Shown here: in pieces, positions 1 to 6,187 of the stretch | Numbering within the stretch: the first letter of the stretch is position 1 | Layout of the letters: each line of letters starts with the position of its first letter | Assembly (NCBI GenBank): GCA_913061425.1 | Contig: CAJXUO010000093.1 | Location: forward strand, 1-6,187 | Reading direction: 5' to 3' | Length of the DNA stretch: 6,187 bases | Source: an uncultured Lutibacter sp. | GTDB lineage: Bacteria; Bacteroidota; Bacteroidia; Flavobacteriales; Flavobacteriaceae | The notes under the pieces: generated by a model | What the model was told of the DNA's origin: nothing | Seen by the model: the letters and a program-made list of their open reading frames with translations, nothing else | Database searches by the model: none | Program-made: the position numbers and the translations under genes

Positions 1-2894
1 TAGTTTTCATCACTTCAGTATTTGCGAATGCTCAAAATTTTGACCCATTAGCGACAGAAGACTATGAAGCACAAGAAGAATGGGTACATTCCATTTTAGA
101 TACATTGACTGTTGAAGAGAAAATAGGTCAGTTATTTATGGTCGCTGCATATTCTAATCTTGATAAAAAACATGAGAAGTTTATCACCAATTTAATTAAA
201 AAATATCATGTTGGCGCACTTATTTTTTTACAAGATCAGCCTATAAAACAGGCTCAATTAACAAATAAATATCAATCTATTTCTAATATTCCATTATTGA
301 TTGGTATTGATGCAGAATGGGGATTAAATATGCGTTTAAAAGACACATATCGTTATCCTTGGAATATGACTTTAGGGGCAGTTAGAGACAATAAACTGAT
401 TGAGAAATTTGGGAAGCAAGTTGGAAAACATTGTAAGCGAATGGGAATTCACATGAATTTTGCTCCGGTAGTAGATGTAAATACAAATCCTGATAATCCT
501 ATTATTGGTAATCGTTCTTTTGGTGAGAATCATATAAATGTAGCAAATAAGGCGATAGCATTTAGTAATGGATTACAAAGTGAGAACGTTTTGGCAAGTG
601 CTAAACATTTTCCTGGGCATGGAGATACAGCAAAAGATTCTCATTACACATTGCCAACTGTAGAGTTCTCAGAGCAACGTTTAGATTCAATTGAACTATA
701 TCCATATAAGAAACTATTTGATGCAGGAGTAGGAGGTGTAATGGTAGCACATTTAAGTGTTCCAAGTTTAGAACTCAATGTAAACTTGCCATCTTCACTT
801 TCATATAATATTGTCACTAAATTATTGAAAGAGAAACTTGGGTTTGAAGGGTTGATTATAACGGATGCAATGAATATGAAAGCATCTGCAAATTTTGCGT
901 CTTCAGCAGAAATAAATTTGCAAGCAATTTTGGCAGGAAATGATTTGTTAGATATTCCGTTAGATATTCCAAAAACTGTATCGCATTTTAAAAGGGCATT
1001 GAGATCTGGAAAATTGACTATTGAGCGATTAGATGAGTCGGTTAAAAAGATTTTGAAGACAAAATATTGGGCAGGTTTAGATAAGTACGAACCTATCGAA
1101 ATCAAAAATTTATTGAAAGATATTAATACCATAGAAGATGATTTGTTACATCGAACATTGGTTGAAAATTCAATAACATTGCTAAAGAATGATCAAAACA
1201 TATTTCCAATTCGAAATCTTGACAAACAAAAAATAGCCTATGTAAAATTAGGTAAAGATGATAGTACCGATTTTGTAAAAATGTTGAAGAAGTATACTGA
1301 AATAGATGTTATTGCTTCTGATAAATTAGATGGTTTAATGGCTTTGTTGGAACCGTATGATTTGGTGATTATTGGGAATCACAAAACGAATATAAGTCCT
1401 TGGAGGAGTTATAAATTTGATGACAAAGATTTGATTTGGATACAAGAAATTTCTAGGAAGCATAGCGTTATTTTAGATGTTTTTGCAAGTCCATATAGTT
1501 TATTGCAAATCAAAACCTTTACAAATATAGATGCTGTTTTAGTATCATATCAGAATAGTAAAATAGCACAAGAAATTTCTGCTCAAATGATTTTTGGTGC
1601 TTTATCTACAAATGGAAAGTTACCAGTTTCTATTGGAAATGAGTTTTCAGAAGGGTATGGATTAATATCAACTGATATAAAAAGATTAGGGTATACAATT
1701 CCAGAAGCTGTTGGGATGGATAGTGAAAAATTGAAACGTATAGATTCAATGTTTAGTACTATTATTAAAGAAAAGATGGCTCCAGGAGGACAGGTTTTAG
1801 CTGCGCGTAACGGGAAAGTATTTTTACATAAAAAATATGGTTTTCATACGTATGATGAGAAGCAAGAAGTTAGATTGACAGATATATATGACTTGGCTTC
1901 ATTGACCAAAATTTTAGGAGGATTACCTATGATTATGAAAAGTGAAGAAAATGGTTTAATAGATTTAGATACTAAACTTATTGAAATGTTTCCCTATTTA
2001 AAAGGTACAGATAAAGATACGATTTCTCTAAAAAAAGCATTGTCTCATAATGGACGATTGATTCCTTGGATTCCTTATTATTTAGAAACATTGGATAGTG
2101 TGACTAAAAAACCATTAGAAGGATTTTATAAAGAGAAAAAATCAAAAGAGTATTCAATTAAGGTTGCTGAAAAGATGTATTTGAAGGATTCGTATACGGA
2201 CACTATTTATAAAAGAATTGCAGATTCTGATTTAAGAACTGAAGAGAGTTACCGTTACAGCGGATTAGTTTTCTATCTGTTTAAAAAATATATTTATAAA
2301 GTATATGATAGAGAAATGGATTATGTGAATGATAAGTATTTTTATAAACCTTTAGGCGCAAGAACTTTAACATACAATCCTTTAAATAAATTTAATAAAT
2401 CAATTATAGTGCCTTCAGAAATTGATACGTATTATAGACATCAAACTTTGCAAGGAAATGTACATGATATGGGAGCCGCAATGATGAATGGTGTTAGTGG
2501 GAATGCAGGGCTTTTTGGAAATTCTAATGATGTTGCCAAGATGATGCAAATGTATCTTCAAAAAGGATTTTATGGAGGTAAAAGGTATCTAAAGTCAGAA
2601 ACCATTGATAAATTTAACAAGCGATATTTTGAAGATAAAAAGGTAAGGAGAGGTTTAGGCTTTGATAAGCCACAACTTGATCCTGATGTAGATTCAACTT
2701 GTGGATGTGCATCTGATAAAAGTTTTGGACATAGTGGTTTTACAGGGACCTATGCATGGGCAGATCCTGAAACTGAAATAGTGTATGTTTTCCTCTCTAA
2801 TAGAGTATATCCAACAATGGATAATAAAGATTTATCAGAAAAAAATATTAGACAGTTGGTACATCAATTTATTGTAGATGCAATAATAGAATAA
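1..2894 (+). CDS. Secreted NagZ-like GH3 beta-N-acetylhexosaminidase fused to a class C beta-lactamase-type serine hydrolase (5' partial)
   Basis: The frame is open from the first base. The first complete codon is at 3, giving 963 visible residues (numbered from there) before TAA at 2892-2894. The visible N-terminus VFITSVFANAQ reads as the end of a signal peptide with an A-x-A cleavage site, so the true start lies a few codons upstream and the enzyme is exported. A TTG at 105 is an internal Leu. Residues ~35-370 are a GH3 N-terminal domain of NagZ type. KHFPGHGDTAKDSH (603-644) carries the Asp212-His214 acid/base dyad characteristic of NagZ, and ITDAMNM carries the nucleophile Asp288 (864-866). 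Residues ~385-560 resemble a GH3 C-terminal domain, ending in GKLPVSIG. From ~567 a serine hydrolase follows: SLTK with Ser633 and Lys636, YSG at 752-754 where YxN is expected, and HSGFTG at 910-915 in place of KTG. Inferred role: removal of GlcNAc from peptidoglycan fragments plus hydrolysis of a linked peptide or ester. The second substrate is unknown. Confidence 0.93.
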   Translation, partial: VFITSVFANAQNFDPLATEDYEAQEEWVHSILDTLTVEEKIGQLFMVAAYSNLDKKHEKFITNLIKKYHVGALIFLQDQPIKQAQLTNKYQSISNIPLLIGIDAEWGLNMRLKDTYRYPWNMTLGAVRDNKLIEKFGKQVGKHCKRMGIHMNFAPVVDVNTNPDNPIIGNRSFGENHINVANKAIAFSNGLQSENVLASAKHFPGHGDTAKDSHYTLPTVEFSEQRLDSIELYPYKKLFDAGVGGVMVAHLSVPSLELNVNLPSSLSYNIVTKLLKEKLGFEGLIITDAMNMKASANFASSAEINLQAILAGNDLLDIPLDIPKTVSHFKRALRSGKLTIERLDESVKKILKTKYWAGLDKYEPIEIKNLLKDINTIEDDLLHRTLVENSITLLKNDQNIFPIRNLDKQKIAYVKLGKDDSTDFVKMLKKYTEIDVIASDKLDGLMALLEPYDLVIIGNHKTNISPWRSYKFDDKDLIWIQEISRKHSVILDVFASPYSLLQIKTFTNIDAVLVSYQNSKIAQEISAQMIFGALSTNGKLPVSIGNEFSEGYGLISTDIKRLGYTIPEAVGMDSEKLKRIDSMFSTIIKEKMAPGGQVLAARNGKVFLHKKYGFHTYDEKQEVRLTDIYDLASLTKILGGLPMIMKSEENGLIDLDTKLIEMFPYLKGTDKDTISLKKALSHNGRLIPWIPYYLETLDSVTKKPLEGFYKEKKSKEYSIKVAEKMYLKDSYTDTIYKRIADSDLRTEESYRYSGLVFYLFKKYIYKVYDREMDYVNDKYFYKPLGARTLTYNPLNKFNKSIIVPSEIDTYYRHQTLQGNVHDMGAAMMNGVSGNAGLFGNSNDVAKMMQMYLQKGFYGGKRYLKSETIDKFNKRYFEDKKVRRGLGFDKPQLDPDVDSTCGCASDKSFGHSGFTGTYAWADPETEIVYVFLSNRVYPTMDNKDLSEKNIRQLVHQFIVDAIIE

Positions 2895-2997
2895 CAAATA
2901 TTTATCAATAAATAGGAGTTTTTACAGAAGAAGTAAGGGTTTTGAAATTTTTGATTTTGAAAGAGTACAACTAGATGAGTGTATTGAAAATATTGGG
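2895..2997. other. Convergent intergenic region
   Basis: This 103-base AT-rich gap separates the 3' ends of the hydrolase gene (+) and the acyltransferase gene (-). I see no coding potential and no GC-rich hairpin with a T tract on either strand. The only clear symmetry is a short all-A/T inverted repeat directly after the hydrolase stop, listed separately. Confidence 0.7.
2899..2923 (+). terminator. Possible weak terminator after the hydrolase gene
   Basis: TATTTAT (2899-2905) and ATAAATA (2908-2914) are perfect inverted repeats, forming about 6 A-T pairs with a 4-base loop. They begin 5 bases after the stop codon. Five T residues follow at 2919-2923, after GGAG. A stem with no G-C pair is thermodynamically weak, so this may be chance in AT-rich sequence. 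Position is the main argument for it. Confidence 0.25.
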
Positions 2998-4026
2998 TTA
3001 TATTTTAGAAGTTTTAGTTAGAATTAAACCCAGAATGATAGCCAAAATAAAATATAGAACAGCCATTTGTATACCGAAAAAATGATTGATTAAGAGACTT
3101 TGAAGACTATAGAAAAAAGGAAAAATTGTGACTCCAATTGAAAAACGAAATGTACTAACAAATTCTATTTCCGTAATTGATTTCTCTACCTTTTTCCATA
3201 TAAGCCAAGGGATTAAACTATTAAGTACCACTAAATAATAGAGTAAATTCTTTTTCTTTTTTACTGATTTTTGTTCAGTATAAGTGTCCAAATTATGAAT
3301 AACCTTATTTGTTTCAATAGGATTGAGATAATTAACATTTAAAGCATTAAGTTTTGTAATTATTGTATCATAGTTTTCTTCATCTTCTATATGAGTTGTT
3401 AGTGTTTTCATACTGTTTCTAACTACTTCCAATAAGTGTTTAGTTGTACTTAAAGAATCATTTTTGTCATAGTATTTTTTTGCGCTAATTGGTTTTCCGT
3501 AGTAAATAGAAGCAGAACTAGGATACTTAATTACACTGTCGTAATTCAAACCAACAGGGACAATTTGTATGTCTAATTCTGGGTATTTTTTAAAAGTATC
3601 AAGAATAACATACACAAAACCTTTTTTAAATTCACGTACTCTACGTTGTATATTGTGACTTCCTTCAGCAGCAATAAATAAGGTTTTTTGAGCATTCATA
3701 ATTTCAACAGACTTTCTAAAAATAGCCTTATTTTTTTCAATTGTATTTACACCATCACGTTTACGATAGATTGGTAGCATGTGAATGGTTTTTAGAAAAC
3801 GAGCAACAATTGTATTTTTAAATGCACTTGCTCTTGCAAGAAAATAAAGACTTCGAGTATTGTTAGTCACAATTAATAAAGGGTCAAGAAGCGCATTTGG
3901 ATGATTGCTAATAAACAGTATAGCTCCTTTTTTAGGGATGTTTTCTAAGCCTATAACTTCTATTTTTTTATGATAAAAAAATAGACCTAATTTCATATAA
4001 TATTTTAAAAAAGTATACAAATACAA
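2998..4026 (-). CDS. PlsC-type glycerolipid acyltransferase with C-terminal membrane region
   Basis: Predicted 342-residue membrane-associated acyltransferase of the lysophosphatidate/glycerol-3-phosphate acyltransferase superfamily, transferring acyl groups in phospholipid synthesis. The catalytic block is NHPNALLDP (41-49) with His42 and Asp48. Further blocks are LPIYRKRD (84-91), EGS (121-123) followed by FKKG (133-136), and VPVGL (156-160), matching the usual order of PlsC motifs. The His-Asp spacing is HX5D rather than HX4D. After a charged linker (~180-260), hydrophobic stretches at ~262-277, 293-314 and 320-337 suggest two or three membrane helices, an extension absent from short PlsC enzymes. 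The frame opens with TTG immediately after the transporter's TAA. The first ATG is at 3996 (residue 11). I prefer the longer form because YLYTFLKYYMKLGLFFY resembles the amphipathic start of related proteins as I recall them, but neither start has a clear ribosome binding site. It probably shares a transcript with the transporter. Whether it acylates glycerol-3-phosphate or lysophosphatidate cannot be read from sequence. Confidence 0.88.
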   Translation of the reverse strand: MYLYTFLKYYMKLGLFFYHKKIEVIGLENIPKKGAILFISNHPNALLDPLLIVTNNTRSLYFLARASAFKNTIVARFLKTIHMLPIYRKRDGVNTIEKNKAIFRKSVEIMNAQKTLFIAAEGSHNIQRRVREFKKGFVYVILDTFKKYPELDIQIVPVGLNYDSVIKYPSSASIYYGKPISAKKYYDKNDSLSTTKHLLEVVRNSMKTLTTHIEDEENYDTIITKLNALNVNYLNPIETNKVIHNLDTYTEQKSVKKKKNLLYYLVVLNSLIPWLIWKKVEKSITEIEFVSTFRFSIGVTIFPFFYSLQSLLINHFFGIQMAVLYFILAIILGLILTKTSKI

Positions 4027-4959
4027 TTAGGGTTTAAGAGTTTTAAGCGCATCTTTTTTTGACCAATAGGTTGCTAAAAGTAAACCAGAAGCAATATCCC
4101 AAACACCCCAAAAGGCAACTAATAGTGCCATTCCACCTAAATCTAAACCGCTTATTCCGTAAAAGAAATCAAAATAAAGCAACAGCCCTAATCCAGAATT
4201 TTGTATTCCAGTTTCAATAGATAATGTTTTTCGGTTTTGAAAATTTAATTTCATCGACTTTGCAAAATAAAACCCTAAGATGTATCCAAGGATATTATGA
4301 ATAATTACAATAAAGAGTACATAGTGTACATGGCTTAAGAATATTTCGAAGTTTTGTGAAAATGCGATGACTATCAGTAATAAGAAGATAAGTATAGATA
4401 AGGGTTTCAAATACTTCATTAATTTTAATGCAATTACTGGTTTTTTCCAACGAACAATCATTCCTAAAACTAGCGGAACTCCTAAAATCAATAAGACCAA
4501 TCTAAACAATACAAATGGATCTAATTCAATAGCTTTTAAAATGGTTGCAGTTGGTTCATGTAGATTGCTCCAGAATTGGAAATTTAAAGGTGTCATTACT
4601 AAACAAACTAAAGTAGCAAATGCCGTAAGGCTTACTGATAAGGCAGAATTTCCTTTTGCCATTTGCGTCATAAAATTAGAAATATTTCCTCCAGGACATG
4701 CAGCAACTAAAAACATTCCTAAAGCGATACTTGGGCTTGGATTGATTGCCTTCACTAATAAAAAAGTAAGTGCAGGGAATAATATGAATTGTGAAAAAAT
4801 TCCTGTAAAAAGTATTTTTGGATTCTTAAATAAACGTTTAAAATCTTCAGTTGTAATGCCAAGTGCAACACCAAACATAATAATTGCTAACGTAATGTTG
4901 AGCATCCAAAGACCGCTTTTGTCAAAATTTATTACAAGCGAATCTAAATCTTGATTCAT
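4027..4959 (-). CDS. Bile acid:sodium symporter family (BASS) transporter
   Basis: Predicted 310-residue inner-membrane protein, the usual length for bacterial BASS transporters, which move organic anions with sodium. Hydrophobic segments lie at about 17-35, 50-70, 78-90, 108-127, 149-170, 186-201, 211-232, 255-267 and 273-297, consistent with the 9-10 helices of the family. CPGGNISN (88-95) and ETGIQNSG (249-256) are the two conserved signature segments. By analogy with the bacterial ASBT structures, Glu249 and Gln253 correspond to the sodium-binding E...Q pair. The start is ATG at 4957-4959, giving MNQDLD; no Shine-Dalgarno sequence is visible. A 7-bp inverted repeat lies 4 bases before it. 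The gene ends in TAA directly against, and in frame with, the downstream acyltransferase frame, so the two are probably co-transcribed. The substrate is unknown: the family also takes up pyruvate, pantothenate-type acids and other anions, and bile acid itself is unlikely for a probable environmental bacterium. Confidence 0.92.
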   Translation of the reverse strand: MNQDLDSLVINFDKSGLWMLNITLAIIMFGVALGITTEDFKRLFKNPKILFTGIFSQFILFPALTFLLVKAINPSPSIALGMFLVAACPGGNISNFMTQMAKGNSALSVSLTAFATLVCLVMTPLNFQFWSNLHEPTATILKAIELDPFVLFRLVLLILGVPLVLGMIVRWKKPVIALKLMKYLKPLSILIFLLLIVIAFSQNFEIFLSHVHYVLFIVIIHNILGYILGFYFAKSMKLNFQNRKTLSIETGIQNSGLGLLLYFDFFYGISGLDLGGMALLVAFWGVWDIASGLLLATYWSKKDALKTLKP

Positions 4960-5019
4960 ATATTTAGTAGTTGGTTTACGCTACTAATATAAAGTTTTCT
5001 GAAGAGAAACTATGTAAAA
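4960..5019 (-). promoter_or_regulatory. Intergenic region likely holding the transporter promoter
   Basis: This is the only sizeable gap among the minus-strand genes. Read on the minus strand it contains, after the DUF4159 stop, a weak imperfect hairpin (AGTTT at 4993-4997 on the plus strand pairing with AAACT at 5007-5011, extended by two pairs and a bulge). It also contains TATATTAG (4984-4991), one mismatch from the Bacteroidota -7 consensus TAnnTTTG. I find no matching TTG at the expected upstream distance, so the promoter assignment rests mostly on position. Confidence 0.3.
4964..4987 (-). repeat. 7-bp inverted repeat immediately upstream of the transporter start
   Basis: TTAGTAG (4964-4970) and CTACTAA (4981-4987) are perfect reverse complements separated by 10 bases. 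On the minus strand the second arm ends 4 bases before the transporter ATG. The element could be an operator for a dimeric regulator (17-bp centre-to-centre spacing, 24 bp in total) or an mRNA hairpin over the translation initiation region. The symmetry is seen directly; any function is inferred. Confidence 0.45.
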
Positions 5020-5664
5020 CTAGTTTTTAAAGGCAAACTCGATAATGTTTGCACCCATTTTTAATGCCTTCAGTCTTATTTCTTTCGAATTATTGTGTAC
5101 AATAGGATCTTCCCAGCCATCGCTTAAATCAGTTTCATAATCATAGAAACAGATTAATTTTCCTTTATAAAAAAGACCAAACCCTTGAGGAGGTTTATTG
5201 TTGTGCTCATGAATTTTAGGAATGCCTTTATCAAATTTATAGGTCTGATGATAGATTGGATGATTGTATGGAATTTCTTGAAAATCTAGTTTTGGAAATA
5301 CTTTTTTCAATTCTCTTCTTATATACTCATCCATTCCATAATTGTCCGATATGTGAAGAAATCCACCAGAAGTTAAGTAATTTCTTAAATTTTCAGTAGC
5401 AGTATCGTCAAAGAAAACATTTCCATGACCTGTCATAAAGACGATTGGAAAATTAAAAATTTCTACGCTATATACTTCAACAGTCTTTGGCTTAGACTCA
5501 ATTTTTGTATGGATATTTTGATTGCAATATTTGATTAGATTTGGTAGAGCAGTAGGATTTGCATACCAATCGCCTCCACCATCATACTTTAGAATAGCAA
5601 TTTCTTGAGAATAACTAAATGCAAAAGTAAGTGATAAAATAAATGTTGTAAAAATAGTTCTCAT
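5020..5664 (-). CDS. Secreted DUF4159 domain protein
   Basis: Predicted 214-residue protein starting at ATG 5662-5664: MRTIFTTFILSLTFAFSYSQE. This is a classic short signal peptide with likely cleavage after SYS, so the mature protein is probably periplasmic. The mature part begins with a block typical of DUF4159, DGGGDWYANP (28-37). It continues with FMTGHGNVFF (76-85), LTSGGFLHISDNYG (97-110), the HPIYH segment (135-139), and RLKALKMGANIIEFA near the C-terminus. The alternating hydrophobic strands and the GHGN and SGGF turns resemble class I glutamine amidotransferase/ThuA-like folds, but I see no Cys-His-Glu catalytic set, so no enzyme activity is assigned. Another in-frame ATG at 5671-5673 would add MND and overlap rsmE by 8 bases. 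I chose 5664 because it places the signal peptide best; it lies 1 base after the rsmE stop. Translation is probably coupled to rsmE. The biological role is unknown. Confidence 0.85.
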   Translation of the reverse strand: MRTIFTTFILSLTFAFSYSQEIAILKYDGGGDWYANPTALPNLIKYCNQNIHTKIESKPKTVEVYSVEIFNFPIVFMTGHGNVFFDDTATENLRNYLTSGGFLHISDNYGMDEYIRRELKKVFPKLDFQEIPYNHPIYHQTYKFDKGIPKIHEHNNKPPQGFGLFYKGKLICFYDYETDLSDGWEDPIVHNNSKEIRLKALKMGANIIEFAFKN

Positions 5665-5665
5665 A

Positions 5666-6147
5666 TCATTCATTAAAAAATGCGACACTTTGAGTAGCAA
5701 CAATACCTGCGGTTTCAGTTCTTAAACGACTTTCGCCTAATGAAACAGGAATGAATTTATTTAATAAGGCAGTTTCAATTTCTTTAGTAGAAAAATCTCC
5801 TTCAGGACCTATTAATAACGTAATTTTTTGCGTTGGTTTTAATTCACTTTTCAATGACTTTTTAGTTGTCTCTTCACAATGCGCAATAAAAAGTTCGCCA
5901 TCAAAATCTTGTTGAATGAAATCTGAAAATGAAGTTGTTCTATTTAATTTAGGTAATTGAAATTTCAAAGATTGTTTCATTGCCGAGATAATTACTTTCT
6001 CTAATCTATCTTCTTTAACGACCTTTCTTTCAGAATGTTTACAAATAATTGGAGTAATTTCATCAATGCCAATTTCTGTTGCTTTTTCTAAAAACCATTC
6101 CAATCTATCATTATTTTTAGTTGGAGCAATTACTATATGTAAATAAT
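5666..6147 (-). CDS. rsmE: 16S rRNA m3U1498 methyltransferase RsmE (5' partial)
   Basis: This frame gives 159 residues of an SPOUT-class methyltransferase that uses S-adenosylmethionine to methylate N3 of U1498 in 16S rRNA, in the cytoplasm. The frame reads through to the artificial adapter junction, where the visible protein begins YLHIVIAPTKNNDRLEWF. TTG at 6101-6103 is an internal Leu, not a start. Family motifs in order: KNNDRLEWFLEKATEIG (10-26), the HSERKV segment, LIGPEGDFS (the SAM-binding GPEG loop), and LGESRLRTETAGIVA (the trefoil-knot LGxxxLRxETA motif) close to the C-terminus. RsmE proteins are usually about 235-245 residues, so roughly 75-85 residues, the PUA-like RNA-binding domain, are missing because the contig ends. 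The TGA stop (5666-5668) sits next to or within the start of the DUF4159 gene. Confidence 0.95.
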
Positions 6148-6187
6148 CTGTCTCTTATACACATCTCCGAGCCCACGAGACCTCTCT
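6148..6187 (+). other. Synthetic Nextera sequencing adapter, not genomic
   Basis: CTGTCTCTTATACACATCT (6148-6166) is the reverse complement of the 19-bp Tn5 mosaic end used in Illumina Nextera libraries. CCGAGCCCACGAGAC (6167-6181) is the i7-side adapter that follows it in read-through. The last six bases, CTCTCT, fit the start of an i7 index (Nextera N707, CTCTCTAC, from memory). The GC-richness of 6167-6181 stands out from the rest of the window. The rsmE frame is homologous to its family right up to 6147 and then stops making sense. This is untrimmed adapter at a contig end. Confidence 0.97.

Noticed and set aside
105..107. TTG at 105 as the start of the GH3 protein
   Set aside because: The same frame is open to the window edge and encodes the end of a signal peptide plus the usual linker before the GH3 domain, so the start is upstream of the window.
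644..1132. Open frame of 162 codons on the minus strand inside the hydrolase gene
   Set aside because: It lies wholly antisense to the conserved GH3 catalytic domain and its translation resembles no family I know; it is a shadow of the real gene.
2940..2965. Short TTTTGAAA-like direct repeats in the convergent gap
   Set aside because: Two near-copies of an 8-base A/T-rich word are expected by chance at this composition.
4367..4954. Open frame of 195 codons on the plus strand opposite the BASS transporter
   Set aside because: It is antisense to the transporter, whose motifs and membrane segments are clear. The translation has no recognisable domain and is lysine/asparagine/isoleucine-rich, as expected from complementing such a gene.
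4993..5011. Hairpin after the DUF4159 stop as an intrinsic terminator
   Set aside because: The stem is about 7 bp with a bulge and only a few G-C pairs, and no proper T tract follows on the minus strand. It is mentioned in the intergenic entry but not called as a terminator.
6101..6103. TTG at 6101-6103 as the start of rsmE
   Set aside because: Fourteen upstream codons match the family (APTKNNDRLEWF), so this is an internal Leu in a truncated gene.
6148..6187. Possible transposon end or attachment site at the right edge
   Set aside because: The mosaic-end sequence continues directly into the Nextera i7 adapter and an index-like tail, so it is library chemistry rather than a natural Tn5 insertion.

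Overview
The window is low-GC, AT-rich bacterial chromosomal sequence, most likely from a Bacteroidota member of the Flavobacteriaceae type. This rests on base composition, start regions without clear Shine-Dalgarno sequences, and protein families typical of that group: a GH3/serine-hydrolase fusion, a DUF4159 protein, and a two-part PlsC-like acyltransferase. It looks like a complete short assembly contig. The left end cuts into a gene. The right end is synthetic: the last 40 bases are Nextera library adapter, so real sequence stops near position 6147.

Layout: positions 1-2894 (+) hold almost all of a secreted two-enzyme fusion. It has a NagZ-like family 3 beta-N-acetylhexosaminidase module, a GH3 C-terminal-like domain, and a serine hydrolase of the class C beta-lactamase/CubicO type. 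A 103-base convergent intergenic gap (2895-2997) follows. Everything to the right reads on the minus strand, in transcription order: rsmE (5' end lost in the adapter), a secreted DUF4159 protein, a bile acid:sodium symporter family transporter, and a PlsC-type membrane acyltransferase.

The minus-strand genes are tightly packed. rsmE and the DUF4159 gene are 1 base apart or overlap by a few bases. The transporter and acyltransferase frames abut, in the same reading frame, separated by one TAA codon. A 60-base gap (4960-5019) with a 7-bp inverted repeat divides them into two likely transcription units, rsmE-DUF4159 and transporter-acyltransferase. The functions (cell-wall turnover, rRNA modification, solute uptake, phospholipid synthesis) look like ordinary housekeeping. 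I see no mobile element, CRISPR array, RNA gene or defence-like cassette, and no convincing undescribed system. The points most worth checking are the adapter at the contig end, the NagZ-serine hydrolase fusion with its altered YxN motif, and the inverted repeat just before the transporter start.
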